NCBI GenBank assembly: GCA_944470555.2
Contig: CALYCZ020000352.1
Span: 1-64,000 of the forward strand
DNA length: 64,000 bases
DNA from: Heterobilharzia americana
Lineage: Eukaryota > Platyhelminthes > Trematoda > Strigeidida > Schistosomatidae
Direction of reading: 5' to 3'
Positions 44,870 through 56,817 of the stretch are shown here, one piece after another. The translations under genes and the position numbers were made by a program. Below the pieces are notes generated by a model. It saw nothing but the letters and a program-made list of their open reading frames with translations. It did not search any database and was not told the origin of the DNA. Position 1 is the first letter of the stretch. Every line of letters starts with the position of its first letter.

Positions 44870-46960
44870 TTAGACATAAAATCCCTCATAACTTCAAAAT
44901 ATATTGGGGAAATAAGTATCAGTTCAAAGCAGTCAGTTCATTTGATAAAGTTAAACACCTCATTGGAAAGGCGAAGACTATCTGAAATATGTGATGTATT
45001 ATTTTTTAAAATTATTATCCGTCCTTAAGGTTCTTAGTGGAACAGAAGGATTCAGTAGCAGACCTCCATTTCACTCCCTCCTCTGCAGTCTCTTCAAACT
45101 GGCTCCACCAATGCCTACAAGCTTTCATTTCTTCCTCACACCATCTCCTCCATGTCACACTCGCCTTGGACACCCAACTCGTCGTCTCCCATTCAGGTTT
45201 CACTCGACGACTGGAATTGGCCTGACGCGTGATGTCCCCAGATGGTGTTCTCGGCATATGTCCAATCCAGTCCATCTCCACTCTCTTCTTCTGCATATTT
45301 GTTGGGTGATAGCTTCTTGGTCAGTTGGTTCGTTGACAGGCCAGAGTTCTGTGTCGCTTATTCTTTCTGACCATCTGACTCATCTTCAGTGTCGGGTGAG
45401 CGTAGGTGTAGGCAGCGACTGTCGCTTGATGCATGTCTGCAGTTTATTGCAAATGTTTTTCATAACTCACCGACTCTCTCATCCATCACATAGAATCACT
45501 GACTTACATGACTGAAATGGGTGTTGATAATGAGGATGTTGTTCAAGCTTTATGCTGAGTGCAGTGCACTGCAGTGGAGTAGATCTCCGCACTGATTATT
45601 TCAGATTAATGCTGGAAGGCGTGTCTTACTGTCTCTCAATGCTGACTGACTTTGACATCGTCATCTGTGCCTGTGCCTGTACCGCCTGTAGTTGAGACGA
45701 TGCTGCCTAGGTAGTCAGTTAGTTACTTAGGTGGGCAGGTAGGTAGATAGGTAGGTGGGTGGGTGAAAGAGACAACTTCTTTTACATTTCTCCCATCAAT
45801 GACGATTGCTGCTTGTTGCTGTTGGTTGGGTATCGTCATTACCTCTGTCTTCTCAACATTCACTTGAAGTCCCATCTTCGCTGCCCTGCCATTTTTGTCA
45901 GCTTGTCGGTTTTTGGCCTTTAGATCTTCGAGTTTGTACTACAAGACGTCAAACACTAATCATCATCGTCGGTGAAATTCAAATCTTCTTCTGGGGTCTT
46001 TTCATCGGTGAAACAGCTTATGCCCATCTTCTTAAAGCTCCTCGCAGTTGTCTCTTGCATCATCCAGTCCAGTTGACTACAATTAGGAAGACGATCGTTG
46101 ATAGTAGGCAGCCTTGTCTTACTCCTGTCCACTACCTTCACTACAAAGGCATCACTAAGCTTTCCATTGTGTTATGAATCACTTGGCATGTATCCTCATC
46201 GTATAGCATATAGTTGCTGTTGAATGAGGTTGATAAATGTTTGTGGCACTCCGTAGTGTTGAATGTGATATATTAGAGCTGTGTATTTTGAACAAATTGA
46301 CCATAAGTGAACCTGTCAAACTTTTGATATGAAAAATCTTAATTAAATCAATAGAAAACATGAAAATTAGTAGGGCACAATTAAAATCTAAATCACATCA
46401 GTGTTGGTATGAAAATTAAAATCAATATTACCATGGTAGATTCAAAGGGAGTAAAAGTTACTTTAATACATATAAAGACGGTTTAAATTTACGGATGACT
46501 AGAAAACTTGGTACTGATTACTTTTATGCGATGTCTTAAAGGCTGTTTTTATGTTGATCTTAGGATTATTTTCCACATACTTTTTGTCAATAGACGAAGA
46601 TGGACATTTTTCACCTGCATTTATTGGATCCGTTGAGGTTATTTGTTTCTGAGGCAACTTAGGTATATATTAAGCCATCCTTAACTGAATATCATAAGTA
46701 CTCCTTCTTAAGTATATGTCATATATGCAAGTAAATTGATAAACACAGGGAGACTTGATACAGTCGTTTATGTACAGTTTTGGCTTGTATTGTAACATGA
46801 ACTTTGTCTTCTCTACATTGTTGACCACGGCTGTACAATAACATGTTTCACAAATGACTGATCTAAGCTTTTTTTTCAAAGTTAAGTTATATGGATCACC
46901 TCTAAATGATAATGAGATGTAGACATTTATCTTAAGAATTGAACATTGAACATGCATAAG
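44870..46960 (-). mobile_element. PLE split by an RTE
   Basis: Left part 44870-45001 and right part 46264-46960 are consecutive pieces of the subfamily at 43.3-44.0 kb. The right part has a decayed YIG region (YLRRSTYDIQLR) and, on minus at 46830-46900, other PLE-like remnants. The RTE at 45002-46263 is inserted within the 3' non-coding part. Confidence 0.75.
44990..46275 (-). mobile_element. RTE nested in PLE, 12-bp TSD
   Basis: RTE 45002-46263 lies between TGTGATGTATTA (44990-45001) and TGTGATATATTA (46264-46275). The minus strand encodes LNFTDDDD (RT motif C, here with an Asp), a Lys-rich C-terminal region with KKRVEMDWIGHMPRTP and SVTWRRWCEEEMKACRHWWS. 5'-truncated inside RT. Microsatellite-like GTAGGTAG runs at 45712-45765. 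Confidence 0.85.
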
Positions 46961-47027
46961 TAATGAATTTTACATAACTTACTGAAAGGCAATTGATATG
47001 TTAATCAAATGTTATCATGCTCTTTAT

Positions 47028-47071
<44 letters not shown>

Positions 47072-47652
47072 AAAATGGTTCCGCTTACAACATAATCGAA
47101 AATCAATTGCCATCCTAGTTAGACAATTAAAAATTATATCCAGTTGAGCAAGTAGAACATGTTTATTCAATTATCCAATGATATATTATGTCTTGTCGTA
47201 GTGTATTATACCATGCTAATGATCATTGATGAAAGTAGTTGTATGCTTGTTTCATAGGCATCCTCTAACATCTGATAAATCATTGAAACATGTGTGTGTG
47301 TGTGTGTGTGTATGGAATATTTGCTTAATCTATGATGCATATCTTGATACTGACAAGTAGACATTTGACATCTATGTCAATAAAACGAGATATTTCCCAA
47401 AACAGAAATTCATTTATTTGCTATTCTTACCTTGATAAGACAGACATATGTACGACTAATTAGGTATATTCTGGTCTTATTTGTGATGTAATAGTAAATG
47501 ATTTGCAATATCTTCAGTAAAAACAGATACACAAATATATTTTCATGCTGATTTCAAAGTATTTGATTCTGTATACTACTCATAGTGACATATTCTATCT
47601 GATAATTCAATCATTTAAGTTATTTATTAGGAAATTCATTTTTTCCCCTTTT
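46961..47652. repeat. Intergenic with (TC)n and (TG)n tracts
   Basis: A CT dinucleotide tract lies at 47031-47068 and a TG tract at 47290-47311. No gene seen between. Confidence 0.7.
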
Positions 47653-48540
47653 TTTAATAATTTGTCATTTAAGTTCCTAGTGGAACATAAGGATCTAGTA
47701 GCAAGTAGCCATTTCAATCTATCCTCTGCAGTCTCTTCAAACTGGCTCCACCAATGCCTACAAGCTTTCATTCTTTCCTCACACCATCTCCTCCATGTCA
47801 CACTCGCCTTGGACACCCAACTCGTCGTTTCCCATTAGGCTTCCACTCGAGGGCCTGGCCTGGACTGACCTGGCATGTGATGTCCCTGAACCGTCTTCTC
47901 AGTGTATATCCAATCCAATCTATCTCCACTTGCTTCTTCTGCATAGTTGTTGGGTGATGAGTTCTTGGTTGGTCCATAGCCAGAGTTTTCTGTTGCTTAT
48001 TCCTATTATTATGGCCATTTGATCTTCAGTATCGAACGTAGGAAGCTGTTGATGAATGTCTGCAGTTTGTTAGAAATGCTTTTCGTAACGCGCCGACTGT
48101 CTCAACCATCACATAGAAGCACCGACTTACTTGACTGACATCAGTGTTGAAAATGTGGATGTTGTTCACGCTTTATACTGTGTGCAGTGGATCTACACAC
48201 TGATTTCAGGTTAATGAAGGCCCGTCTTGTTTTCCCGATCCTGGCTTTGACATCCTCCCGTTCATGGTGAATGGTGCTTGTTGTTGGTGGCGTTGGTTGG
48301 GTATCCTCCTCACTTCTGTCTTCTCTACATTCACTTGAAGTCCCGTCTTCGCTACCTTGCCTCTTCTGTCAACTCGTTGGCTTTTGGCTGCAGATCTTCG
48401 AGTTTGTGTGACATTAGACATAAATCATCGTTGGCGAAATCCAAATCTTCCATGGTATTTTTATCCGTCAAAAAGTGTATTCCCGCCTTCTCGCTCCTCA
48501 CAGTTTTCTGCATGATCCAGTCCACAACTGTTTGTACTAG
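47653..48540 (-). mobile_element. RTE 3' fragment
   Basis: The minus strand encodes IHFLTDKNTMEDLDFANDDL with CLMSHKLEDLQPKANEL, TGLQVNVEKTEVRRIPNQ, and ASVTWRRWCEERMKACRHWW. A deletion removes the stretch between MNGR and the C-terminal tail (48240-48265). Motif C is FAND. Confidence 0.85.
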
Positions 48541-48944
48541 GTTTTCAGAATTCATTCTTCTTACACCTTCAAGTGTTTCATTCATAACAACTCTTCCAGA
48601 AGTTTTTGGGAGGCAAAAAAGAATATTTTCATAACATCAGTCATATGAAATCTTTGTTTATAATTCTTCACACTTTGTCATTTGAACATAATACCGCGGT
48701 GAATAAATTGATGAAACAGAAACCAATTAATTTCATAGACAGTTATTCCAACTATGTATCGTATATTGTTTGATTGCAGCTTACATGATAATTATTCATG
48801 TGTTTATCTTAACTGACCTATGCTTACTATAGAAGACTTACAGTTTGGATTGCGTTTCAATTTTGAAAAATTCCATAGTCGCAATTAATTTGGAAACCCT
48901 GTTGGAGGCTGTAATGTTGACTCAAGTTCAAAATGTTACCGGTA
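48541..48944. other. No gene seen
   Basis: AT-rich. Nothing supported. Confidence 0.4.
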
Positions 48945-50237
48945 TTTATTTTAAATATTTCTCACTGGAATCCAGGAGACAAAATGATGCCGATTGGTGA
49001 AATCCTTCCAGAAGCCAATTGGCCGAGGTGTGGGATGATATGGATGCCAAAATGGGAGCGGACAACACAGGAAGAGAACTAATCATGGGTGGAGAGGTAT
49101 TCGATGAAATGATGAATGAGAACGGGAAACTCTCTACAGACTCGTGTGCCTTCAATGATTTGGTGATTGGAGGCGATGTGTACAAACACAAGGATATTGA
49201 CAAAGCGAGCGATATGGATTTGGTTTCACCAGATGGACACACCACAGTGAAAATCAGATCGACTTCATTTGAATGTGAATAAAGTGGATATTGAGATGCA
49301 GCCTACTGGAGACAACATCAGATTGAGAAGATGAGCAGATGTAGGTAGGTTGACAGTAGTCTGTATGTAGTGCAAGGAAGGTAGCTACCTTCAAAATCAG
49401 GTTGAAAGACTTAAATTGAAAGAAGCTGGTGATAGACGACCAGAGTTCAAGTTGAACAGGCAGAAGAGAAGGTGAAGGACGGAGCAACAAAGAAAATCTT
49501 GACGTCAGTCGTCAGGACAAAATAGAAAACATTGAGCAACATCCCTGAATAAACCTGCTTGGAAGAAAAGTGGAACTCTGTAAAAGGGACGTGAAAAGAA
49601 ACCTCAATAACCGTGTTAAGAAGGAAGAAGAAGAAAGAAGACAAGGAATAGATCTCTACAGACACATGGAAGCTGATAAAGAATGGAGACGAAGACAGTA
49701 AAACAGCAGATAAACCAGTACAAGGATAAACAACGAAAAGAGGAACGGAACACAACCTATTAAACACTACACTGGATAAAGAAGCAGAGAAGAGTGCGCG
49801 CAAAGACAAAAAATACTTCTACGACACACTTGCACTGAACAGAACTGGTCGCAGGTAGGATAGACAGAGACCTGACAACACTATATCAAATAACCAGGTT
49901 ACTGCTATCTGCTAGGGAAGAGATAAACCCAGATGAAACCAATGAAAGATGGTGAAGGAAACTTATTTACCGCCAAAGAGGAGAAATAAAGGAAACGATG
50001 AGCTGACCACTTCAAAAACTCTTGAATTGACCACCGCCTGCAACTCGTCCAGAAATACCTCCGGCTACCCAGCCACAGAACTATCAGTGAACAGAGACCC
50101 TCCAACAGAAGGAGAAGTGAAGTCCTGTACGCCATAAAGTTACTGAAAGGCGGGAAAGCATCAGGGCCAGATGGAATTCCTCTAGAAGTACTGAAAACAG
50201 ATGTAGAGACATCATCAGTGGACATGCTTACACCACT
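48945..50237 (+). mobile_element. RTE endonuclease to RT start
   Basis: The plus strand reads EVWDDMDAKMGADNTGRELI, CAFNDLVIGGDVYKHKDID, LVSPDGHTTVKI, matching the C-terminal half of an AP-type endonuclease (NxxLVIGGTxFxHxxIHKxTWVSPDGxxxxQIDHI). The His and Asp of QIDH are not preserved. After a frameshifted linker it reads HFKNS, LLKGGKASGPDGIPLEVLKT at 50140-50200, the start of RT. It stops at 50237, where a SINE tail begins. This is the complementary half to the 3' fragments elsewhere. Confidence 0.85.
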
Positions 50238-50330
50238 ATGCTACGATGAAATAGTTGTCTAGTGCTTCCAGGTTTTCAATGCTTTTCCAAGTGATGTCAG
50301 TCAGTGGTGAATACAATCTTCAATTTTCAT
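50238..50330 (+). mobile_element. Hammerhead-SINE 3' tail fused to RTE
   Basis: GATGAAATAGTTGTCTAGTG, CCAGGTTTTCAATGC and GTGATGTCAGTCAGTGGTG are the SINE 3' segment from GAAA onward. Joined directly to the RTE break. Confidence 0.6.
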
Positions 50331-50839
50331 CTCAGAGTTTGCATTACTAGGCGAAAACAAAAAAACGATAAAGTAACAAAAGCTAAAATCCACTCACACA
50401 AATGCTCAGTATTCAGCTATCGTGCTTCTTAAAAACAGGGTGAGAAACAGTCAACACAGTAATTAAATGATGGAAATAATTTTCGTGAGCTTGAATAAGC
50501 AATGAAGGATAAATTTATTGTATATGTTTTCATCTACAAAATAGGCGTCCGATTTTTATTATTTACAGTGGGGATAGCTTTTTTATTAAATATTTGAGGA
50601 ATGAAATCACTGATTAACTATAATGGGGAATAGAAAATATCAACTATCATTGATAGGGATGATTACATTAACAGGACTTCAAAGTATTCAAATCGACAAT
50701 TACATTTTGATGAATACTGTGAAATAATAGTACCGATGGAGTGATTTTTGTTGTCCAGTTTATAATGTGTAACAAGAAATAAAATTGATGACCGTCTCTT
50801 TCTGAACACACAGTTCTGGATGAACTCGTTGAATAGTAA
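50331..50839. other. No gene seen
   Basis: AT-rich. Nothing supported. Confidence 0.4.
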
Positions 50840-51330
50840 TGGTTACTGCTTCCATGATTAGAAGTAGGCGCTAGGTCTTACATATATTGACTAGTATGAA
50901 AAATTTCATCACATTTACTTGATATCTCATATCATATAAGTGGTAAGCTAGTGCTCTATTGAACGAGATGTAAACTGTTTGACGTGTAAGCAGTAAACCT
51001 GATGGGCAACCGGCTTTCTGTTCTTCCTATTTACTTGCTACCGCATACATATGTGAATTGATAAATAAAAGTTAGAAGTTTGTTTTATTTGGACTGTGTA
51101 ATTGTACATGGTGTTTTTATACAGTAAGATGTGTCTTGCAGCTGGATAGGTCTTAGACAGATACCTTCTAATTCGTTCGTTGATTGTTATCGCAACATCA
51201 TCTCTTCTGAATGACAAAATTGACAGACATTAGTTTCTTTTCAAGAGTAATACATTCCACTCTCTTCTCCTTGTTTTTGCAGTACTTTTGAACAAATTTC
51301 ATTAGATAACCATTATTGCTTAGATATGAT
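50840..51330 (-). mobile_element. PLE GIY-YIG remnant
   Basis: The minus strand reads INSHMYAVASK, stop, IGRTESRLPIRFTAYT around 51000-51070, a YIG block whose Tyr codon is now a stop. Flanking sequence has PLE-like composition but no further frame. Confidence 0.5.
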
Positions 51331-51526
51331 TCGATGAGTTGAAACTTTTCTTACCAATGCCTGTCACTATCCAATGAGTTTAATCAAAATGTGAGTTCAG
51401 AAATAAAATTATCTCAAAAAATTGAAGAAATTTTTATAGCATATTTAGTGAGGCAATGAACGGTCAACTTTACTGTTTATTCGTCTATTATACAAGGTAT
51501 TTTATCAAACTAACTACTTCCCTTAA

Positions 51527-51918
51527 ACTACAGATATTCATCGACAACTGCCTACTCTGGCTCTTTACTGAAGATCAGATCAGATGGCCAGAATGAATAA
51601 GCAACAAGGAACTCATTCTGGATGGCAATGAACCAACCAAAAAATATGCAGAAGGAAGTGTGGATGGACTGGGCACACACTGAGAAGGCCGACTGGGGAC
51701 ATCACGCGTCAGGCCAGTTGCTCGAGTGGAACCCCCATGGGAAGCGGCGAGTTCGGCGTGTGAGGTGAAGGTGATATGGAGCAGATGGCGTGAGGAAGAA
51801 ATGAGAGCTTGTGGGCTGTCGTGGAACCAGGTTCAAAAGTTTGCAGAGAAGAGAGTTCACTGGAGACGTGCTACTGAAGCCAGATGTTCCACTTGGAACA
51901 TAAGGGACAAATAATAAC
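51527..51918 (+). mobile_element. RTE short 3' fragment
   Basis: Starts at CTACAGATATTCATCGACAA and reads to WSRWREEEMRACGLSWNQVQ, FAEKRVHWRRATEARCSTWN, ending AAGGGACAAATAATAAC. Strongly 5'-truncated. Confidence 0.82.
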
Positions 51919-52274
51919 AATAATATAACTACTTCCGTTAACGTGTCATCCCCAGCATTTCTTTAAAAGACTCATTTTAGAGTAGACGTATATTTTCATA
52001 CAAAGATAGCACAAACACACATCATCAGATGAAAATTAGACTAATCTCTTGAAAATGTTATTCTAACATAAATTCAAGGTGTTGAAAAATAATCCAATTC
52101 AAATAAAAAAAACTAATTTCTTTCAATAAGAACAGTGTGGTTTTCTTAGGTTAATCATCTGAAAATTGACTTGGACATGTACTACTCTTCTGCGTTAACA
52201 AATCAAAAGAACATTTATGCTTTTAAGCATGAGAACTAAGATGAAAAGAAAAATCATGAATTATGAATTATTAC
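51919..52274. other. No gene seen
   Basis: AT-rich. Nothing supported. Confidence 0.4.
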
Positions 52275-53246
52275 CAATATTATTATTATTACTATTTGTC
52301 CCTTGGGTTCCTAGTGGAACATAGGGATTCAGTAGCACGCCTCTATTCTACTCTCTTCTCTCCAGTCCTTTCAACCTGGCTCCTCCAATGCCCACAAGCT
52401 TTCATAACTTCTTCATAACATCTCCTCCATGTCACCCTCACCTTGGACACGCAACTCGTCGTTTCCCATTCCGGTTCCACTCGACCACCTGACTTCACCC
52501 GGTGCGTGTTGTCGTCATTCGGCCTTCTCAGTGTATATCCAATCCAATCCTTCTCCACTTGCTTCTTCTGCATAGTTGTTGGGTGATGGCTTCTTGTTTG
52601 GTTCATTCCCAGAGTTTCTTGTTGCTTATTATCATTATTCTGGCCATCCGATCTTCAGTATCGAGTGATGGCCGATGGGTTCTTGATTAGTTCGTTGTCA
52701 GGCCAGAGTTCTTTGTTGCTTATTCTTATTATTCTGGCCATCTGTTCTTCAGTATCGAGTGAGCGTAGGTGTAGGCAGAGGCTGTCACTTGATGCATGTC
52801 TGCAGTTTGTTGCAAATGCTTTTCGTGACGCGACAACTCTCTCAACCATCACATGGAACAACTGACTTACTTGGCTGACACTAGTGTTGAAAATGAGGAT
52901 GTTGTTCAGCTTTATGCTGAGTGCAGTGCAATGTAGTGGAGTACATGTCCACACTGATCATTCCAGATTAACTCAGGAGGGCGTATCTTACTGTCTCTCT
53001 AATGCTGGCTGGCTCTGACTTCCTCATGTGTGCCTGTGCTGTCTGTAGTTGAAACGGTGCTGCCCAGCCTAGGTAGGTGAAAGAGACTACTTTTTTAGGC
53101 TTCTCCTTTTCATGGTGACTGGTGGTTCTTGTTGTTGGTTGGGTATCATTATCACCTCCGTCTTCTCTACATTCACTTGAAGTCCTGTTTTCGCTGACCT
53201 GCCTCTTCTGTCAACTTGTTCATTTTTGCCTGTAGATCTTCGAATG
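52275..53246 (-). mobile_element. RTE 3' fragment with internal tandem duplication
   Basis: The minus strand encodes KKQVEKDWIGYTLRRPNDDN, SKVRVTWRRCYEEVMKACGH and upstream VSQLFHVMVERVVASRKAFA. The segment around 52570-52660 is repeated at 52663-52755 (both with CCAGAGTT, TTGTTGCTTATT, CTTCAGTATCGAGTGA), about 92 bases. 5' end at about 53246. Confidence 0.82.
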
Positions 53247-53889
53247 GGAGTCAACAAGAACCAAATATTGTTCTCATCCTCTTTGAGGAATATTTAGCGT
53301 CACCTGCCGACTACCGAATGTAGGGTTGAATTCCTGACTATCAGTTCGTCGGTGACCAAGCCAGATATTTGTTCAGGTTTTTTATCAGACCCTCCATGGT
53401 TATATTATTGGCCTCTGACACTACCTGATCAAGCAACCTTCGCAAAGTACTAAAATTCACTGAAGTATTAGAATATTAACATTTTACAAACTCTGTACGA
53501 TTGTGCATAGCTGTAGTGACAATTTGGTCTGATGTTGTAATTCTGATGTAAATTTTTTTACAATTTCCTTCATGGATGATAACTGGTGAAAACTAAATTC
53601 CAAAATGTTATGTAAGTTACTTTGTATATAATTAGGTGACATATTTTACTGAAGTGTGCAAAATTATCGCTAAGTGTATGGTTTGGGAAGGAATCCATCA
53701 ACAGTCTGTGTCATTCTATTGGCATATGATTAACAGCAAGTACTTAGTTGGTATAAATACGACCTGTGATCTTAACACTTGTAATATTTCAGAACACATG
53801 GATTAGTCAGAAATCTTCCAAAAAAGCCTCTCTTCATCCTGGTTTGTTACTTTTAAGGATTATCAACCTGTACCATCCTACTGTATAGT
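53247..53889. other. No gene seen
   Basis: AT-rich. The last ~200 bases may belong to the PLE to the right. Confidence 0.35.
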
Positions 53890-55320
53890 AGTGTGTGGTC
53901 ATGTGCATAGCCATAACAAGGAGATTTCTAAAATCCTTACCTGATTTACTTCTGCCAATTTTAATCCAGTTAGGCTGTCGTGCTCATCAAATAGCTTAAT
54001 TGACACTGGTCAACTAATTCACCCTGTGTATTTGATCTCGTAATCGTCATAAGAGATTTGGTGAACGACTTCGATAAATGTGATCTGTTAACCTACAAAA
54101 CTTATTTCGAAGTGAGTTTGTCATTTTAAATGCCACTCTAATGGTAGCCTTATTGAGAATCCTATGTAGTGTCTGTGTGGTGGCTTCCTTGTATGGTAAT
54201 GATGTAGAGATTTTGAATTCTGTCTTCACAGTACTAATGCTATTATTATTATGAGCATTGGCATTACCATTATTATTACCATAATTATTGCTGTCATTAC
54301 CAATATTACTACTACTATTGACACCTGTGTTACTGATATTTTTCTCATGGCTGCTTAGGAACTCATCAGTTAATTCGGCAGAGTAATTGTTGATGAGTAA
54401 TGTGTCCTTAATGTATCTGGTTTCTTGGCTTGGATCTTCTGCTCACTACTACGTCTTTTCACCTTGTTTCCATAACATTTTGCCAAGTCAAGAGACCCAG
54501 AAAACTGAACACTGAACAGAAGATCCAAGCGAAGAAACCAGATACATTAAGGACACTTTACTCATCAACAATTACACTGCCAAATTAATTGATAAGTTCC
54601 TAAGCAGTCATGAGAAAAATATCAGTAACACAGGTGTCAATAGTAGTAGTAATAAAAATAGTGTTAATAATATTAATAACAATACTATGAAGACAGAATT
54701 CAAAATCTCTACATTATTATCATACAAGGAAGCCACCACACAGACACTACGTAGGATTCTCAATAAGGCTACCATTAGAGTGGCATTTAAAATGACAAAC
54801 TCACTTCGAAATAAGTTTTGTAGGTTAACAGATCACATTTATCGAAGTCGTTCACCAAATCTCTTATGACGATTGCGGGAGATCAAATACACAGGGTGAA
54901 TTAGTTGACCAGTGTCAATTAAGCTATTTGATGAGCACGACAGCCTAACTGGATTAAAATTGGCAGAAGTAAATCAGGTAAGGATTTTAGAAATCTCCTT
55001 GTTATAGCTATGCACGTGACCACACAACAGAGTGATTCAGGGTGATAATTTTTGAAAGTTATCTAGTTCAGGAAGTGGATAGAGAGACTTATAACCGAAT
55101 CTATGCCTAATACATCGAATCCTAACCTGTCCTAGAAAGATGGAAAATTCTATTATTTATATTACAAAGAAGGCAAGAGAATTACAACCATAGATATCAC
55201 TTCAGAAAGTTTTCGAGTTATCCTGATATGATGTATATGGATAATAAATTGTATCTTCAACGTAATCAAGTGTGTGATATATCTAATGAATTGATAGAAG
55301 GTTCTTCAAAGCTTAAATAG
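53890..55320. mobile_element. PLE palindrome (two opposed copies)
   Basis: A minus copy (about 53890-54446) and a plus copy (about 54510-55035, continuing alone to 55320) are near-identical inverted repeats. Each encodes MKTEFKIST, YKEATTQTL, ILNKATIRVAFKMTNSLRNK, FCRLTDHIYRSRSPNLL, the region before the CxxC/YIG of the subfamily at 18.7 kb. The loop is only ~65 bases (54447-54509). The plus copy then runs on into the 3' region. Confidence 0.83.
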
Positions 55321-56420
55321 GATAATCAACTTACAAATGATTGATAAATTGCATGGTGAATTTTGACATTTCTCATAGTTCAGTAATTTTTTTCAACTGT
55401 GATGTCAACAATGTTTCCATTGGAAACCACTCCACAAGCTTGATTACAAGTTGTCATATCTAACGTAAAAGTTTCATTAACTAGCTAAGTATACTATTAC
55501 TACTGGCTGGGTGGTTTTCAATAGAAATTCTGTTGAAACCAAAGTTGAGCAATTGAAAAGCTACTTAGCTGTGAAGAATATCAATGTGGACCAGTCAATT
55601 TGTAGTTAATTAGCCAATTGTTCATTCTATTTTCTATTTACAAGTTAATGCAAATGAGCTGAAGTAATTTGATTGTATGAGATAAGTTTGTTTGGATACA
55701 CTACTGATGAGCTTGATGCCAAAATAAGTGAAACAATCATCTAGTCCTTAGATCAGTTTGATCTAATTAGTGAAATCGACAGATTAACTTGACTGGCTTT
55801 TAACTATTCAAACTGTTCAGTAGTTGTATGTTTCTTCAATGCTTCATATACTTCAATCTATACTATATAGACCGTTGGCAATGTGAATGACAATTAGTCT
55901 TGCGATGAAAGTTTCTTCATCTGAAAGATCAGATAGGATTACTAAAAAAGGAAAATTAAATTCTTTCTAGAAAACAAAAAACCCAGTTGCTGTAAAGTTT
56001 TCTCTGAACATTACTAAGGAATTCGCTACATTCAAAACTGATGCTTAAGCATACAATTGTTTTAAATCAACAGATTTTCCATAGACCTGACTTCATTACA
56101 CATAGTTCTATGCTTATCTGAAAAGCAAAAAGAAAATAGATGAATAATAGTCAATTATGAGATTGATATCAATCATCATTTAGTTGTATACTGTAAATTA
56201 TTGAATGATACTTATACACTTAGAAATAAATTTACTTCAATGGATTGAAGTGTTCTAACAACACCTAGAAGTAATCTAGCACATAGTTGTATCCATTGAG
56301 TTCAAAAAAAAAGGTTTTTACAGATTTGATTATTTTCATTCCTATAACTTGGAGAAATTCAATAAACTATCTTACCCTAAGCTATTTCATTCACCTTAAA
56401 CTTCCGTCATATTTTTATCA

Positions 56421-56421
<1 letters not shown>
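55321..56421. other. No gene seen
   Basis: AT-rich. Nothing supported. Confidence 0.4.

Positions 56422-56496
<75 letters not shown>
56422..56496. repeat. (AT)n microsatellite
   Basis: About 75 bases of alternating A and T. Confidence 0.97.
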
Positions 56497-56501
<5 letters not shown>

Positions 56502-56817
56502 TATGATTATGATTCAATTTAAGTTTGGACTAGATATTTCTTTATCCTTGAATATTGCGTGACTACGAGAGTTATAAGCTTTGACCTATTCTAATAGCTG
56601 AAATATACATACTCGTACTCGTATTTTTTACCTGATCATGTTGATTTTTTTTATTTTTTTCATTGTAATTTCCATAGTTCATAATGATGATTATTCTGTC
56701 CACATCTTCATTACCACTATTGAATTGATGATAATGATTAATTTCATTTTTTCATGCATCTCAGAGTATATACATTAGAGGTAGATGCTGAAGACTATTC
56801 AGTTAAAAAGGTTAATG

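Noticed and set aside
44991..45515. 174-codon plus-strand frame, the longest in the window
   Set aside because: It is the antisense of the RTE C-terminal region (minus strand gives SVTWRRWCEEEMKACRHWW), and similar shadow frames occur opposite every RTE copy.
49019..49282. 87-codon frame as an acidic host protein
   Set aside because: It matches the LVIGGxVxKHKxI and VSPDG blocks of an RTE endonuclease.
56422..56496. Open frame encoding alternating Tyr-Ile
   Set aside because: It is translation of an AT microsatellite.
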